This document shows, piece by piece, positions 12,923 through 26,200 of a stretch of 64,000 nt of DNA. Below the pieces are notes generated by a model. That model made no database searches, was not told the origin of the DNA, and was given only the letters and a program-made list of their open reading frames with translations. Location: positions 87,500 through 151,499 of the forward strand of contig CAJNOL010000367.1 in assembly GCA_905250125.1 (NCBI GenBank). Reading direction: 5' to 3'. Within the stretch, counting starts at the first letter, position 1. The number at the start of each line of letters is the position of its first letter. A program made the translations under genes and the position numbers. Source of the stretch: Rotaria sordida. Lineage: Eukaryota > Rotifera > Eurotatoria > Philodinida > Philodinidae.

Positions 12923-13498
12923 TTAATCTATTTGAAGATCTTGTATATAATAAATTTCATTACCAGCTTTTTCTCGTGTATAGTACATATTCGCTGATTT
13001 TGATTTTAATATAGGATGATCACGACAAAATTGTACAAAATCATTAAGGATATGCGTCGGTGGTTGTCGTGTACGTGTCATTAAATCGATTCCATCACTA
13101 GAAAAAAGTGTTGGACTATATATTTTTGCTACCCATTGATAAGGTCGATCAGATGTTGTTTCATTATCGACAAAAATAAATCCCGATTCATTGGTAAAGA
13201 ATTTTAATATACCATTACCTTGCCATTGATAACGACTTGGTTTATTTGGTAATTGTGTATCAATACCTTCGATACTTGCTGGACGATAACCAACACAAAG
13301 TCGTTTACTATAATATTCAACAAGATTATTCAAACGAACACGTCCATCGGGCAATTGATCATGAATACTATAAGTTACTGTAGGGGTTAGTTTATTTTTC
13401 CATATATTAAGATTTGTGGCAAGTATGTGCCAGAGACCAGTAGCACGATAAGGATCAAATTCTTCAACACTTGCTCCATCAATATCTTCAATTGACAT
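12923..13498 (-). CDS. Lipocalin-like (calycin) protein, intronless
   Basis: Single open frame of 191 residues from ATG at 13498. Residues about 18-23 read ATGLWHIL, the G-x-W motif that opens lipocalin barrels, followed by alternating beta-strand-like segments: TPTVTYSIHD, GRVRLNNLVEYY, SRYQWQGNGILKFF, SGFIFVDNE, YQWVAKIYSPTLFSSDGIDLMTRTRQPP. The pattern 'GLWHIL ... tYs ... RwrG.GiLk ... TLFtp.G.dv..RT' resembles lipocalin-like proteins of bacteria and fungi better than vertebrate secreted lipocalins. There is no signal peptide, so it is probably cytosolic; the ligand is unknown. It is the only complete gene here without introns, which fits either retroposition or horizontal transfer but proves neither. 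Confidence 0.6.
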   Translation of the reverse strand: MSIEDIDGASVEEFDPYRATGLWHILATNLNIWKNKLTPTVTYSIHDQLPDGRVRLNNLVEYYSKRLCVGYRPASIEGIDTQLPNKPSRYQWQGNGILKFFTNESGFIFVDNETTSDRPYQWVAKIYSPTLFSSDGIDLMTRTRQPPTHILNDFVQFCRDHPILKSKSANMYYTREKAGNEIYYIQDLQID

Positions 13499-16400
13499 AT
13501 TTAATACGGAAATAGTTACTTATTGTAATTATATAAGCAACAAAAAAAAGGGTTCTGAATCTGTCACGCGTGAACGATACAATAATCGTGCATGGACAAA
13601 TATGGTCCCCGTCTTTTTCCTCTTTTTTCGTTCTGTCTTTTAGGCAAATAAGGCCAAAACAAAAAACGAGATGCGTTGACGGTTTATACGTCAGGTGATT
13701 TAAAACCTATCGATTTGTTTCATTTTGATATTTTATATAACGCAACCTATCGAAATAGACAATAATTAGTATAGATTGATTAAAGAAAATCTTATTTGAT
13801 TTATTAAAAAAAACACCAATCACGTAGGATTTTAAGTGATATGATAGTAGATAATTTATTTGATTATAAAAACTAATATATTCTAAAGAAATACAAACGA
13901 ATATTAAACAAATTTGAAAAATTTAATTTTATTTACTTTAAAAATTATTTAGAATTTTTTTTTTTTTTTGTATTAGATTTTCAAAGAATAATTTAAAAAA
14001 ACTCATTTACAACATATGTATATTTTCTTCGAAAAAAAAAAAAAATTTTTTTTCTTTGAATCTTCTCATGTTTTATTTTTGCATAGTAAAATTAAGACAT
14101 ACGGTAGCCATTTACATTTCATATTCTAGTATTTTAATAATTAGTTCGTATATAAAAGATTAGTAGACTAATGTATTTGAATATATATGTTACAAATAAA
14201 CTCAAAAGTTGAGATTCTATTAAAAAACAGACTAAATTATATGCTTATTGTTTTAGATAATAAAAATTCTTTTAGGGAAAAAAAAAATTTTTTTATTTTA
14301 ATTAATAGTTTATATAGTGAGAATATTTCCAATAGAAGAAGCTTTTCAATTAGAAGATTAGTTTTTTAGTTTTAAATAAGTTCTATCCTTGAGTATTGTA
14401 CGATTTGCTTGATCATTGAAGATATGTAACAGGACGGTTATAAAGAACGATTCTTTCAATATTTTATAAATGATAAATCTTATTGTCACAACTTTTATAC
14501 ATAAATTTTTGTTTTCTGAATTTGTTTTAATGAATATTCGTATTCTACAATTTATGGTTTTCTTTTGTTTTATCTTCCTTCTCGTTCACCAGGTGAACTA
14601 ATTTATTTTATTTTTTTGTATATTGAATTTTAATGAAACTACATTTAGACAAATCGGAGATGAATAGACTTTAATTAGCACATACTGTCAACTATTCTTT
14701 GCACTTTACATCTATAGAAATTTTTTCATCTGTTATTTATCAATCGAGACTATTGGATTTTTTGAGTAACCTTGATTAAAACTGTATGATACGCAATATT
14801 ATATTTCATAAAGTAGGTTAAAGTTAAATAAAATGTCAACGTAGAATTTCGGAGTTAAAGTCAGCACTAAGGTAAATTAAGAAAAAGAAAAAGAAGTTAT
14901 CACAAGTCATGACAATGAAGTCAATAGTTTGTTTGAGATTTCATAGATATTTTAGGTAAATAGTAACAGGTGTTGTTGTAGAGAATTGAAAAATAAGTCA
15001 TCAAAAAAGATTATTGAAATCAATGAAAACATATTCGACATATTGAGAGAATCATCCTTTTCTCATAGTTCAACCGGTGCATAACGTTTGACTTTTAGTT
15101 TTTTGACATTCGAAGAAAACGTCTGTGAGCAAATATTATGGTCGTTCGAGTAATCAAGCCAATAATAGATGAAGTTTTTTCTGACATTTTTTTTCTAAGG
15201 TAAGCATTTGTTTATCATATAGGCCAACTCATTCGTTTATGACATGCCCACGCAAAATCAAAACACATCTATTTCGATACAATACACTTTCCTAGAACTA
15301 CTTTTTATAAATTACATGTACGGTAAGTTGTTCTAGATATCATGAGAAAATCAGTGTTAGAGATCGTTATTCACAGAAGTTATCAGTCGAGAAAACCCTA
15401 GCTTTAACGATGTGACAGAGTGCAAATATATAAACAAAAAATGCTTTTTATAATTGAATGAGTAGGTCAAAACCAATTCTAAAGGGTATAAAACCTTCTT
15501 CAGAATCTCTAAATCTAAAAAACCAGATTTTTAAGAGAAAGTTTTTTTGAAGTTCAGTCTTGTTGAAAATGTCACCGTAGATGTGATTTACTCTGCAGAG
15601 TTTATACTGAAATTTTCCGAGATTTTTTTCTCGTATGGCTAGGGAGATATTTGCTAATTACTTTTTCATTAATAGTGATATGAAAGAGCAAATATTTTGA
15701 CATATGTTTATATCAAAAGAATTTATTCAAAAACAAAAAAAAGAATCCTTGTAAAGAATTAAAGTCCAACACAAGGTGAATATGTTCCTTCGTACTTGAA
15801 GTGACCTATATACACTTATAAGTTTTTATATAAAAAAATAAATCTCAAAATTAGAATAATCATTCCTTTCACATGAATCTAATTTATTCCTAATTTTTGT
15901 TCTCATATTAATTCCTTCCAAAACATACTCAATGTATTAAAAAATTTTGTACTCCTTCTAACTAACATAAATAAGAATTCAATGTCATTATATTCTCATT
16001 TTTTTATTATAACAATCATAAAAAAAAAAGAAATTTTTTTGTTGAATTTAATACTATCGAGAAAAATATATCATTGTTAATTATATGAATGTCTTTTGTT
16101 GCCTTTTAAGTTTCTTATCTACCATATGGTTATGAAGATTTTGTATCATTCAGATACAAAACAAAAAAAAAAAGAAGAGAACCTAATACCCTAGATTTTT
16201 TTTCAACATGAGAAAGAATTCATTCTAAAGAATATTGTAATGTAAGACACATAAAAAGCGATATAATTGAAAGAAAGTATTTAAGGATTAACGAAGCTAA
16301 TAGAAAAGTGTACAAAGAAATCTTGTATGTTTTTCTTTATCACGTCTATTATAAGGATGTGACTTAAAATAAAGACAATGTGGAATTTTAGATGCATAAG

Positions 16401-18820
16401 AGAAGATTGTATATTAATATTAAATATTTTTCAATTGAGATTATCAAAAATAAAATAATCTCAATATAGAAATTTGTTTTATTGATAAGAAAGTCTTTGT
16501 TTTTGGTATGTGTTACAATTTTAAAAAAATCTTCAAAAGATTTTTATAAAGTTAGTTTATATTCTTTCGTCAATCTATATTAAATTATCGCTTGTATATG
16601 TAGTTACTTGTAAGAAAATCTATTAAATCATACAAATTAGATGTCTTTGAATGCAATTCTTTGATAAATTCAGAGATGAAGCCAATCTATCTGATTAAGT
16701 TCATTGATACACATCTTCATGAGTGATAATTATCGGCTTCCTTCTATATGAGTTGATTGTAAATAATAGACATCAAAACACATTATTGTTAGGTAATTGA
16801 AAAACTTATTATAAAAAAGTATTTTGATTTAATAATGATATTAATTTCATTTTATTCGAGGTCAAATTTGACTTATAACCATATTACACACATACATTTT
16901 CATGACGCAATGCAATTATCATATTTAAATATTTCACATAGTCTCACAGAATTTTTTGATAATAAGAATCTGTAAAATAATTTATTTATAGTTAGTTATT
17001 AATACTATATTCGAATATGAATAATAGAATAATGAAAATTGTGGTAATGATAAATTGTTTTAAATTTTTGTTTTTTTTTTTTTTGTAATTTATTCAGATC
17101 TTTTGTTCTTTTTTCCATGTGAATAAAATATTACGTAGAAAATTTTTGAATAAAATACGAATATATTAATATTTTCTTTTATAAAAACGAAGAAAAAAGA
17201 GAAACAGAGTGTCTTTTCAATTCAAATGTATGTATGTAGATGTACTATTTTTACATAATTGTGATATTATTTTATTGATTATTAGAATTAAAGAGGGAAG
17301 TAATTGTTCATGACATACACATATTTTATATACATATAAAAAAGTACTTGTCATTATTTTCTTTCAATTCATTTCAATCTATACAATTAAATATATTTTA
17401 ATATAACATAAATAATAAGAATAAGAACCAAAAAGAAAATCTTTGTATAAATACGTAAATTATAAATTTTCCTATCAATAATTATGTTTGTATAAAAAGA
17501 ATTTTTCTTTTTAACATAAAGAATTTCATTAAATTGAATATTTATGTCATTGAGTTTATTTAAGATTGTTTCATATTCTATAAAAAAAAAAAAAAAAACA
17601 TGACAAAAAAGGTAACAAGGAAGACTTCCTAGAAAGAAATATACTTGAAAACCTAATGTACTAGAGAAATATCGTTTATTGTAAGTGTAATTTACACCAA
17701 ATAACTTGTGAATAAGAAGAAAATGTGAAAAAAAAATTTTACATCAAGTGAGAAGAACTTAATGATATATATATAGAAATATTTCATTTTTTTTCCACTA
17801 AAGAATGTCTCTCAAAGATATAGAGAAATTTTTTCAATTATAGAAGAAATATTCTAAAAGGTCAGATAACAAGATTTATATTTTAAAAATTCGCGTTTTG
17901 TTTTTTTCGCTTTTCATAATGAAATATTTCAAATGTGACTTTTCCTTTGATTTTAAGTTGGAATAATCTTCATAATGAAAGATAGTAAGTATTTAAAAAA
18001 AAGTATGTCAAGCTTAGGATTAAATATTATCATCTATAGTAAAGACTTATCTGAACTAATTTTATGTTATTTATTCCAAAAATACTTTTTAGTTGAATTT
18101 GACATAATTTATTTTTAGAAATTTTCTTTTTTTATGTGATATGTTTGATTTTAAAACAAGGAAATATTTCGAAGTATTAATAATGATATTCTTATAATAA
18201 AAATCATGCCTTGTCAAATCGATGTATCGGTTGGATTAAATTTTTAATAATATTCATTTAGATAATTAAATACTAAGCTTTATCTTTGAAGAATCTTAAT
18301 GATTCTATTCTTCAAAAAGAAAAAAAAACTAATGTAATACATATTCTGACATATGGTTCATCAGAAATTAAAAAAAAAAACAACAGATAGAGCAACATTT
18401 ACAGATAAGTTATGATTTTTTTTTTCTATCATATATGACAATGCATTCTTAGTCTTAGAAGAATTATAGAATATTATTATATATTTTTTTTCTTTTATCA
18501 CTATCATATATATAATAAAAATGTTGATATAAAAGAAGCAAAAAAAGATTAGTAAAATACACTGTAGCGAACGGCACAATCACTCTTCAGCATCCATAGA
18601 TACTTGTAATTTGATGCCATACGGTGAGAAAAAAAAAGAAAATTTCAAGTAGTGAGAAAAAAGGAAGAAAGTAAAACAAAACAACGACATTGCGAATCCT
18701 ACTTCATCGTCACACCAAGGCAAGTTTTCAATTGTAGTAATATCTTTCTTTATAAAATTTTTCTTTTGTTCTTAGAAATTAACTAAAGTGTTTATTTATT
18801 TAAAATAGAAAAAAAAAACG

Positions 18821-18843
18821 AAGAAGAAGAAGAAGAAGAAGAA
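18821..18843. repeat. (GAA)n microsatellite
   Basis: About seven GAA units in the noncoding region upstream of the SKI-like gene. Confidence 0.85.
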
Positions 18844-20260
18844 ATTTAAGAATTTGTAAGCATTTAATTGAAGAGAATAAACTGTATGATATAAAAGAAT
18901 GACCGACATATGTAAATGTACAGCGCAAATCTTTTCATTGACATGTAAACATACAATTCAATGAAATTTGTATGGTAGGATGATCTAGTTTATAGTGTAC
19001 TGTTTGCTCTTTACTCTGTTTTTTTTTTGATTCTAAGGAAAAGAAATTGAATCATATTACTAGGCATACACTTTATTCTCGATGAAAATGTATTAAGAAG
19101 ACTGATTTCTTTTTTTTTTTACTAGTGCCAAATAACTCACTCATATGCATATTTATTTGAGAGAATATAAAAAAACCGATGAATAAAAGTACATATGTTT
19201 GTGGTAAACTGATTTTATGCAATAAGTTTCATCTGCCCTTGATACAAAAAAGAAAATGTATATATCAATTCAATAAGCTGTATATATCGCAATTATGTAA
19301 GTGAATAAACGCAAAAAAAAATAAATAAGGACGTTGATTAAGTTGTTCATCGGGTTTTAGTGCTTAGATAACATAAAAGAAAAAAAGGCGAAAATGATAT
19401 CAAAATTTTTCAAAGATTAGATAAGATATTATCATAATATAAATGGTAACAAAAACGTTAGTAAACGTTCGTATATTTAAATAATAAGAGTTTACTTTTC
19501 ATATCATAATTTATCAAAGACAAAAGTACTTCTATTTTGAAAGATATTTTAGCTATGACTATAAAATCCGTAGGCTTACACATATTCTGTTTCGTCTTAT
19601 CTTATCATTCTTTATTTCAACGAACAAAAAACACCCATAAAAGCAAATATTCATTTCAACATATAAGAGTACAGAGGTCAGTCGGATTTCAGTTGTGCCT
19701 CTTTTAGGTACGAAATGCACTTAAAATCACAATGAAAGATAAAAAAAAATATATATATGAAATTTGATAAAAATGCCCTTGAATTGTGTAATCTTTATAT
19801 ATAAATAAAAATGTAAAAGAGAAAAGAAAAGTTTTCCTTATCGTATGCCAGCGGACATTAAGATAAGACCATTTGTTTTAAATTCTCAAAAAAAAAAAAA
19901 AAATTATGTAAGTAAAAAAGAAAGAAAAATTGATTTTTTCCTATTTCTTTTTGTTTTGTGATTATTTTTGGATGATTAGTAATCAAAAAGATGAAGATTT
20001 TTCCTTTTCTTTGTAAGAATAATAAACACAAAGTAATTGGATTAGTTATTTTCTTTATTTTTTTGATCTTGATTTGACTTTTTCCTAAAATAGAATCATT
20101 GATAGTTTATCATGACGCTTACAATCATATGTTCGAAAACGACACCTTTTTATTGGTAGTTATAATGATTATTTACGTTCTGTTGCTTATTCTCAGTATT
20201 GTCTTTATTCTCAATCATTTCTTTTCTCATATAAATTACACTGCTGTTTCATTTTCTCAC

Positions 20261-20290
20261 ATATATATATATATATATATTTATATATAC
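20261..20290. repeat. (TA)n microsatellite
   Basis: Uninterrupted ATATAT run of roughly 30 bp in noncoding sequence. Confidence 0.8.
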
Positions 20291-23270
20291 ATCAATGTAC
20301 ACCTGTGTATATATGCACAAGCGAACATTGGTCTCTGATTTAAATCAGTGACGATAATGACGCAAAACAGACGCGTAACATGTATACACCGGAAATTATT
20401 AACGTTCTCATTATCGAAAAGATTGGGCAAGACGAAAAAGAAATTATATGCGTTTGTTTAGATCAATCGTTTTGCAATCATAAGAAACGAAGGACGATGA
20501 CGAATAATTCAAAAAAGAAACAGTATCAATGAGTATGATTGATTGCAAAAAAAGAGAGATAGTATACCTTTGTCTTGCCCCGTAATGTATGTATTCACTC
20601 ATGCAAAACCGATACCATCACGATGCAAGATGCAAATAGACGTTAGTCAAAAAAATATATTTCGAATGATAATGTGTTGTATACTCAACTCTATCTGATC
20701 ATCATCTATGTTTATTATTAATATAATCTGCACCTAAAGTTCATTATTATTACTATTATTAACAACATTGAAAAAAATTCTAGTTTTGAAAATATTCAAC
20801 AATTTTTCTTCGTTTTTTATCAAATACAAATTATGTCATATGGTAAGCAGTATTTATATCGAGATATGTCAGATAATACTTCGTCACGGATGATAATTAT
20901 ATTGAAGGGGCAAAGGTTGCCAATGTTTATTTACATATTTTCTTCTATATTTCTTGCTTTTTTTTCTGTAGATATTCGTATGAATAATTTTATAGAAAAG
21001 ACAATTTGTTCGTGAGAATAATTGATAAGTTTTTTTTTTCAGCACAGTTGTTATGTCAAGAGAATGTGAAATGATGACGTATAGATGTTTTTTCATGCTT
21101 TAAATATATCCTTGATAGTTAAGTAAACGAATACCTATTCTTTTATGTAGTCATATAGAAGAAAGTCTATTGTTTACACATTCATTAGTCATTGTTTCCA
21201 TTTGTTTGTATGTATGTTACTGTGTTGATATAACCTAGAAAGCATAACGACAAATAGGTTGATTCCGTTTTTCTTTTTTATAGAGTATTTGAAATTACTA
21301 ACAATGAATAAACTGAAACCTTTCAAAATAAAAGTGTTTATGTCTTGAAGGCTTTAGGTTATGAGTGTTTTTTTGCAAAATTTTTTTCACTGTTCACAGA
21401 GTAGACAAAAAAAAGTAAGACGAAGTATATTTTTCTTTTGGGGTGATGATGATTTAAAAATACTACAATATGCAATTATTTTTTTTTTTGTTAGATAAAC
21501 TCATATGTCTATATATTTATGTTCATTCAAGATCATGACTCGTAATTTGTTTTATGTCATGGGTACTATGTCATGTAGAATATCGAATAAAGAAGATAAG
21601 TTTTGTTGATTTTTATACATATGTATTTATGTATGCTAATATTATTTTTCCGGGAGTTCTTTCATAAGTTAAATTTCCTGTGATAAAAGTCAAAAGAATT
21701 GTTGTATTATCTACATCGTGTATTAAGATAATAAACAAAGCAATTCAAAAAGAAAACGAGGACTTTTTTTAGACAAGTTTTAATATAAAGTTTAGACATG
21801 CTCTAAATATTAATCTAAAACAAATAGATTAGAAAAGAAAACTGACAAATGTCATTTTTTTCAATGCTCATGAAGTCATGATGTTTGTTTCCCTTTATAG
21901 AACTGATGTGTATTCAATTATTTGAAGGCGTAATAAAAAAAAAAATTGAAATTCGAAAAAAAAAATCTCTGAATAATAGAATTTCAATTCTAATCAAATG
22001 CATCTTGTCGGATAATAACAATTTCTTACTTCTGAATGTTTACATATCATTGTTATTCATTAAAAAAAAAAAGAAAATTAAGTAGACATTCCGAAGCCAA
22101 AATAAATAATAATCACCCGATGGCACCTTTTCTTTTTTCTCTATACAAATACAAATCATATTTCTTTTTTTTTCGTTAAAAAGAAAGTGACGAAAAATCT
22201 TCAGAAATCTTTTTCAATACATATTTGTTTATAGTAGTAGATCAAAAAGACATAAAGTAGGTAGTATTTTAAGTTTAATTATCTTTTTTATTCTCTGTTT
22301 TTTTACAAGATTACAAGAAAGGTTAAAATAACTTGGATTTATCTAGAAGCAAAAAAGAAAAAAAAAAAGAGATGAGTAATAATCAAAATCAACAATTTGT
22401 TGGTTACAGATGTTTGCATGGGTGATTTTTTTCTCACTACTTACACTTAAACAACTGTGTAAAAATCCCAGTAAAAAAAAAAAAGTTGATGTTTTTTTTC
22501 TCTCTATGATGTGAACAAGAAAAAAAGAAAGAATATAATAGTATTAAATAAAGAACAGAAGAATTCTTTTTTTTTTCTAATTCGATGCACATATATCGCG
22601 CATAATTATCCTTTATTGAACGGGTAAGGTCTTTATGTCGCTCCTTTTTTCCATGACCCTACAGGTCCGTCAATAAACCGGCAAAACTAACAAGACGAGA
22701 AAAAGATGATGAGAGAAAAGTCTTTGACAAGTTACAGAACTAGAACACCTAATGAAGATATGAAACACGTGTAAAGAACTATTTTTTTTTGTTCTTTTTT
22801 TTTCCTTTTGCATCTTATTACCCTGTCAAATAAATTGCGTCACGCCTGTTCACATCATTCATTCAATGTAAATTGTAGTAACATGTTCCATTTGATGTGT
22901 CTAATAAACAACATTTTTCTCTTCTCATCATCGTTCTGTTTCTCCGGTTAGTTCCTCTTTTTCTTTTTTTTCTCCATTTTTTAGACAATCTAAAAGAGAA
23001 AAAAAAAAATGAAGACCAAAGAAAAATTTTTCTTTCCTCTTTTTCTTCTTCGTCTTATTCTACATTTTTTTTTTCATTTATGTAGAAATCTCTCTCATAT
23101 TCTTTTTATTTTTTTTTTACAGTCTCATTTCTTCAATCTTCTCTCAGTTTTTTTTAAAAAAAAAAACAAAAACTTAATGAACGATTGTCTGTCATCATAT
23201 TACTCGAGAAAAAATACATATTTTTTTTTTTTTAATATTTAATTTATATGAACATTAGTTTCTTCAACAA

Positions 23271-26200
23271 ATGATAATGAATACAAATACTAATAGAATA
23301 TTCGAACATCTAAACATATTTTCTATTGATTATTATATAAAACAACAACATCAACAGCACTATAATGAGATTGACATAAATATAACATCAGATCAACACG
23401 GTAAACATCACATACGTGACAATTAGATCCGATTAATTTTGTTTGTCTATTCATATTATTATTATTATTATTACTATTATTAACACTAATCAACCGATTG
23501 ATCTTTTTCAGACGTGCGCGTGCGTATAAATCTATCTATATATAGTTAAATTGTTCATTTTGAACTTTTAATATCATTAATAAGAGCAAAGATTTATTTG
23601 ATGTTAGGAAAAAAAGAATTAATTTATTTTATTTTATTTTATATTTTTAGTCTCATTCATCTGAAATATTTTTAAAGCGCTATTATTTCGAGTCAGTCAA
23701 GCGTTTATACATAAAAACAATATGATGACGAGGGTTTTCTTTTATTATAGTGAAAGGGCTTTGTGATTACATTCCTCGAGTCAAAATAAGACGACACATA
23801 TCTTTTTTTTTTTTTGATTATGTCTCAGAGTATTGTCGTTAAGTTTTATATTTATATCAAAGATACATTTTTGAATTATTATCGATTTCTGAAAATTCTA
23901 ATCCTATAGAATGAGAATTTTTTGAGAAAACTAAAACAATATATCAACTATAATCATGTAATAATGAAAATAAATTCTATTATTTTCTTGTTAAATTTGA
24001 ATTTTTTTTTTCTAATAACATAAATTTTTGATCAATGAATATGTTTTTACAAAAATTTTCGCCGAAAAAAATTTTTATCATAGTAACTATTGAAAAGATC
24101 GAATTCAGTAAGAAAATAAACAAAAATTTATTTTTCATTACTACATGTTAATAGTTGATATATATTTGTAGGTTTTTTTTTGTTTTTGAAAATATTCTTA
24201 TTCTATAGAATTAGAATTTTCAAGGTTTTTTTTTCAAATAATCAAAATGTATCGATAGTATAAATATAAAAATCAAACAATGATTTTGAGTAATAATGAA
24301 AACAAAATGTTATATATGCCATTTATGTTCGTCATAAAGAAATATAGATATCAATATACATCTGGTACTCTTTTTTTTTTTGAGGATAAACATAAATTTT
24401 CTTTTTTTTTTTTTTTAATTTTATCTATTGATATGTCATATGTATGTCAATAGAGAAATAAGTTGATTTATTAATGTTGTGTTTATATACGTGATTTTAT
24501 TTATTTGTTAAGAATTGAAAATGTCTCATACATAAAGAACTTAAGTTATTGTATAGTTCTAGTACCTAAAATATATAAATGAAGTTCTTTATAATCTATA
24601 AATATAATTTAAAAGTATGATAGACTAGTTTATGAATAATTTTTTCTTTTTTTTTTTGTTTAGACAAAAATTTTCAATCAAATATTAAAGACGAAAAAAA
24701 CGATTCTTATGTTGATAATCATTTAATAACGTCATCTAATTCAACAGATAATATTGAACAACCATTATTAATTGTTCTTGATGAAGATGATATACAGAGT
24801 GATGATGAACATGAACAAATTAATGTAATAACAACTAATATTAATGCAAAAGATAATCTATCTAATAATCACGAATATGAAATAAATCTTTCAAATAAAA
24901 AATCATTAACAGGTATAAATTAATTTTAAGAACAAAAAAAAAAAAACTTAAAATTTTTTTTATTTCAGATAGACAAATTTTAAATAAATCAAAAACTTCA
25001 TTTAAATATTCCAAACTTTCTCGTCATACTCGAAAATCCCATTTAAATCCATTAATAAACGATCATAATCGTCAAATATCGAATAAATTTTTTCAAACTT
25101 TTTTTATTGATACCGATTTTATGCGACAAACGCATTATCAACAAAATCGAAATCGATTAATATCACGTCGTAAAAATTCACATAAATATCTATCATCACC
25201 AACAATGTCGAATAATATAAATTCAAAAAATCTTACTATAAATGAAAATTCACAAAATTTATCATCAACTGATTCAATATTATCAAATATATCATTTGAT
25301 AATATATCAAATATATTAACTGTTTCACGTATGGGTTCAATATTTTATTGTTTAGAAGATTTATATACGAAAGTATTTTCATCATTATGTACATTAGATG
25401 AATTTATTAATTTATTATTAAAATCTGAACTTATTATTATAAAACAAGTAACATTATCTGAAAAAATATCTATTGAACAACAGATGCCATCATTAAAAAA
25501 ATTTCATGATAGTCGTTATCGTCTTATATCAATAAATTCATCAGATTATTTATTAAAATTAAAACAATTACTTCTAACATCTACAAATTTAAGTTAGTTC
25601 ATTATTATGAAAATATTTATTTTGATTTTGATTTTGTTTTTGTTTTTATTTCTTTTTTGTTTTTCATATATAGATGAAAATGAATGTCAACAACGTGAAA
25701 AATATATCAATCAAATAATTGATGAGATGCGTAGTTATAGACGAACGCCAACACCTGTTCTATTAAAGGACAAAGGTAAAATAAGAATTCTTTCTTTTTT
25801 ACTTTTTTGCTTTGTTTGCTTATGTATGCATATGTTTATATTATAATCAAGGTTTCTTTTTCTTTTTTAGTTTCACATTCACCAATGGCTACGAAACGTC
25901 TTTCATCGGATGATGATGATGACGATGATGATGATGAGGAACATGATGCCGAACCTCGAAAACGCTTGAAAATTGTTACAAAAAAACCAAAATCAAATGA
26001 AACACCACCAGTAGCCCCAACACAATTTGGAATATTTATACAATGTAATGGTCCAGTGAGTTGTAATATATTTTCAACAAATGAAACTGTTTCATCAACA
26101 ACAACAACAGCAACAGCAGCAACAGCTAGTGCAGAAACGACAGCAACAGCAGCAACATCAACAACAACAATTGCAACTAGTGAATCTGAAATTATATCAA

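Larger units (their letters stand above)
13499..23270. other. 9.8-kb noncoding region between divergent genes
   Basis: Lies between the 5' ends of the lipocalin-like gene (-) and the SKI-like gene (+), so it holds both promoters and perhaps distal control elements. Many poly-A/T tracts, a (GAA)n run, a (TA)n run, and an imperfect hairpin at about 22612-22678 (TTTATTGAACGGGTAAGGTC and a partial complement). The open frames within are 60-80 codons, low-complexity Phe/Lys-rich and not protein-like. No repeat ends or RNA genes recognised. Confidence 0.5.

Noticed and set aside
20833-21096. Overlapping frames of 60-70 codons on both strands
   Set aside because: Low-complexity, mutually overlapping, no splice or domain support.
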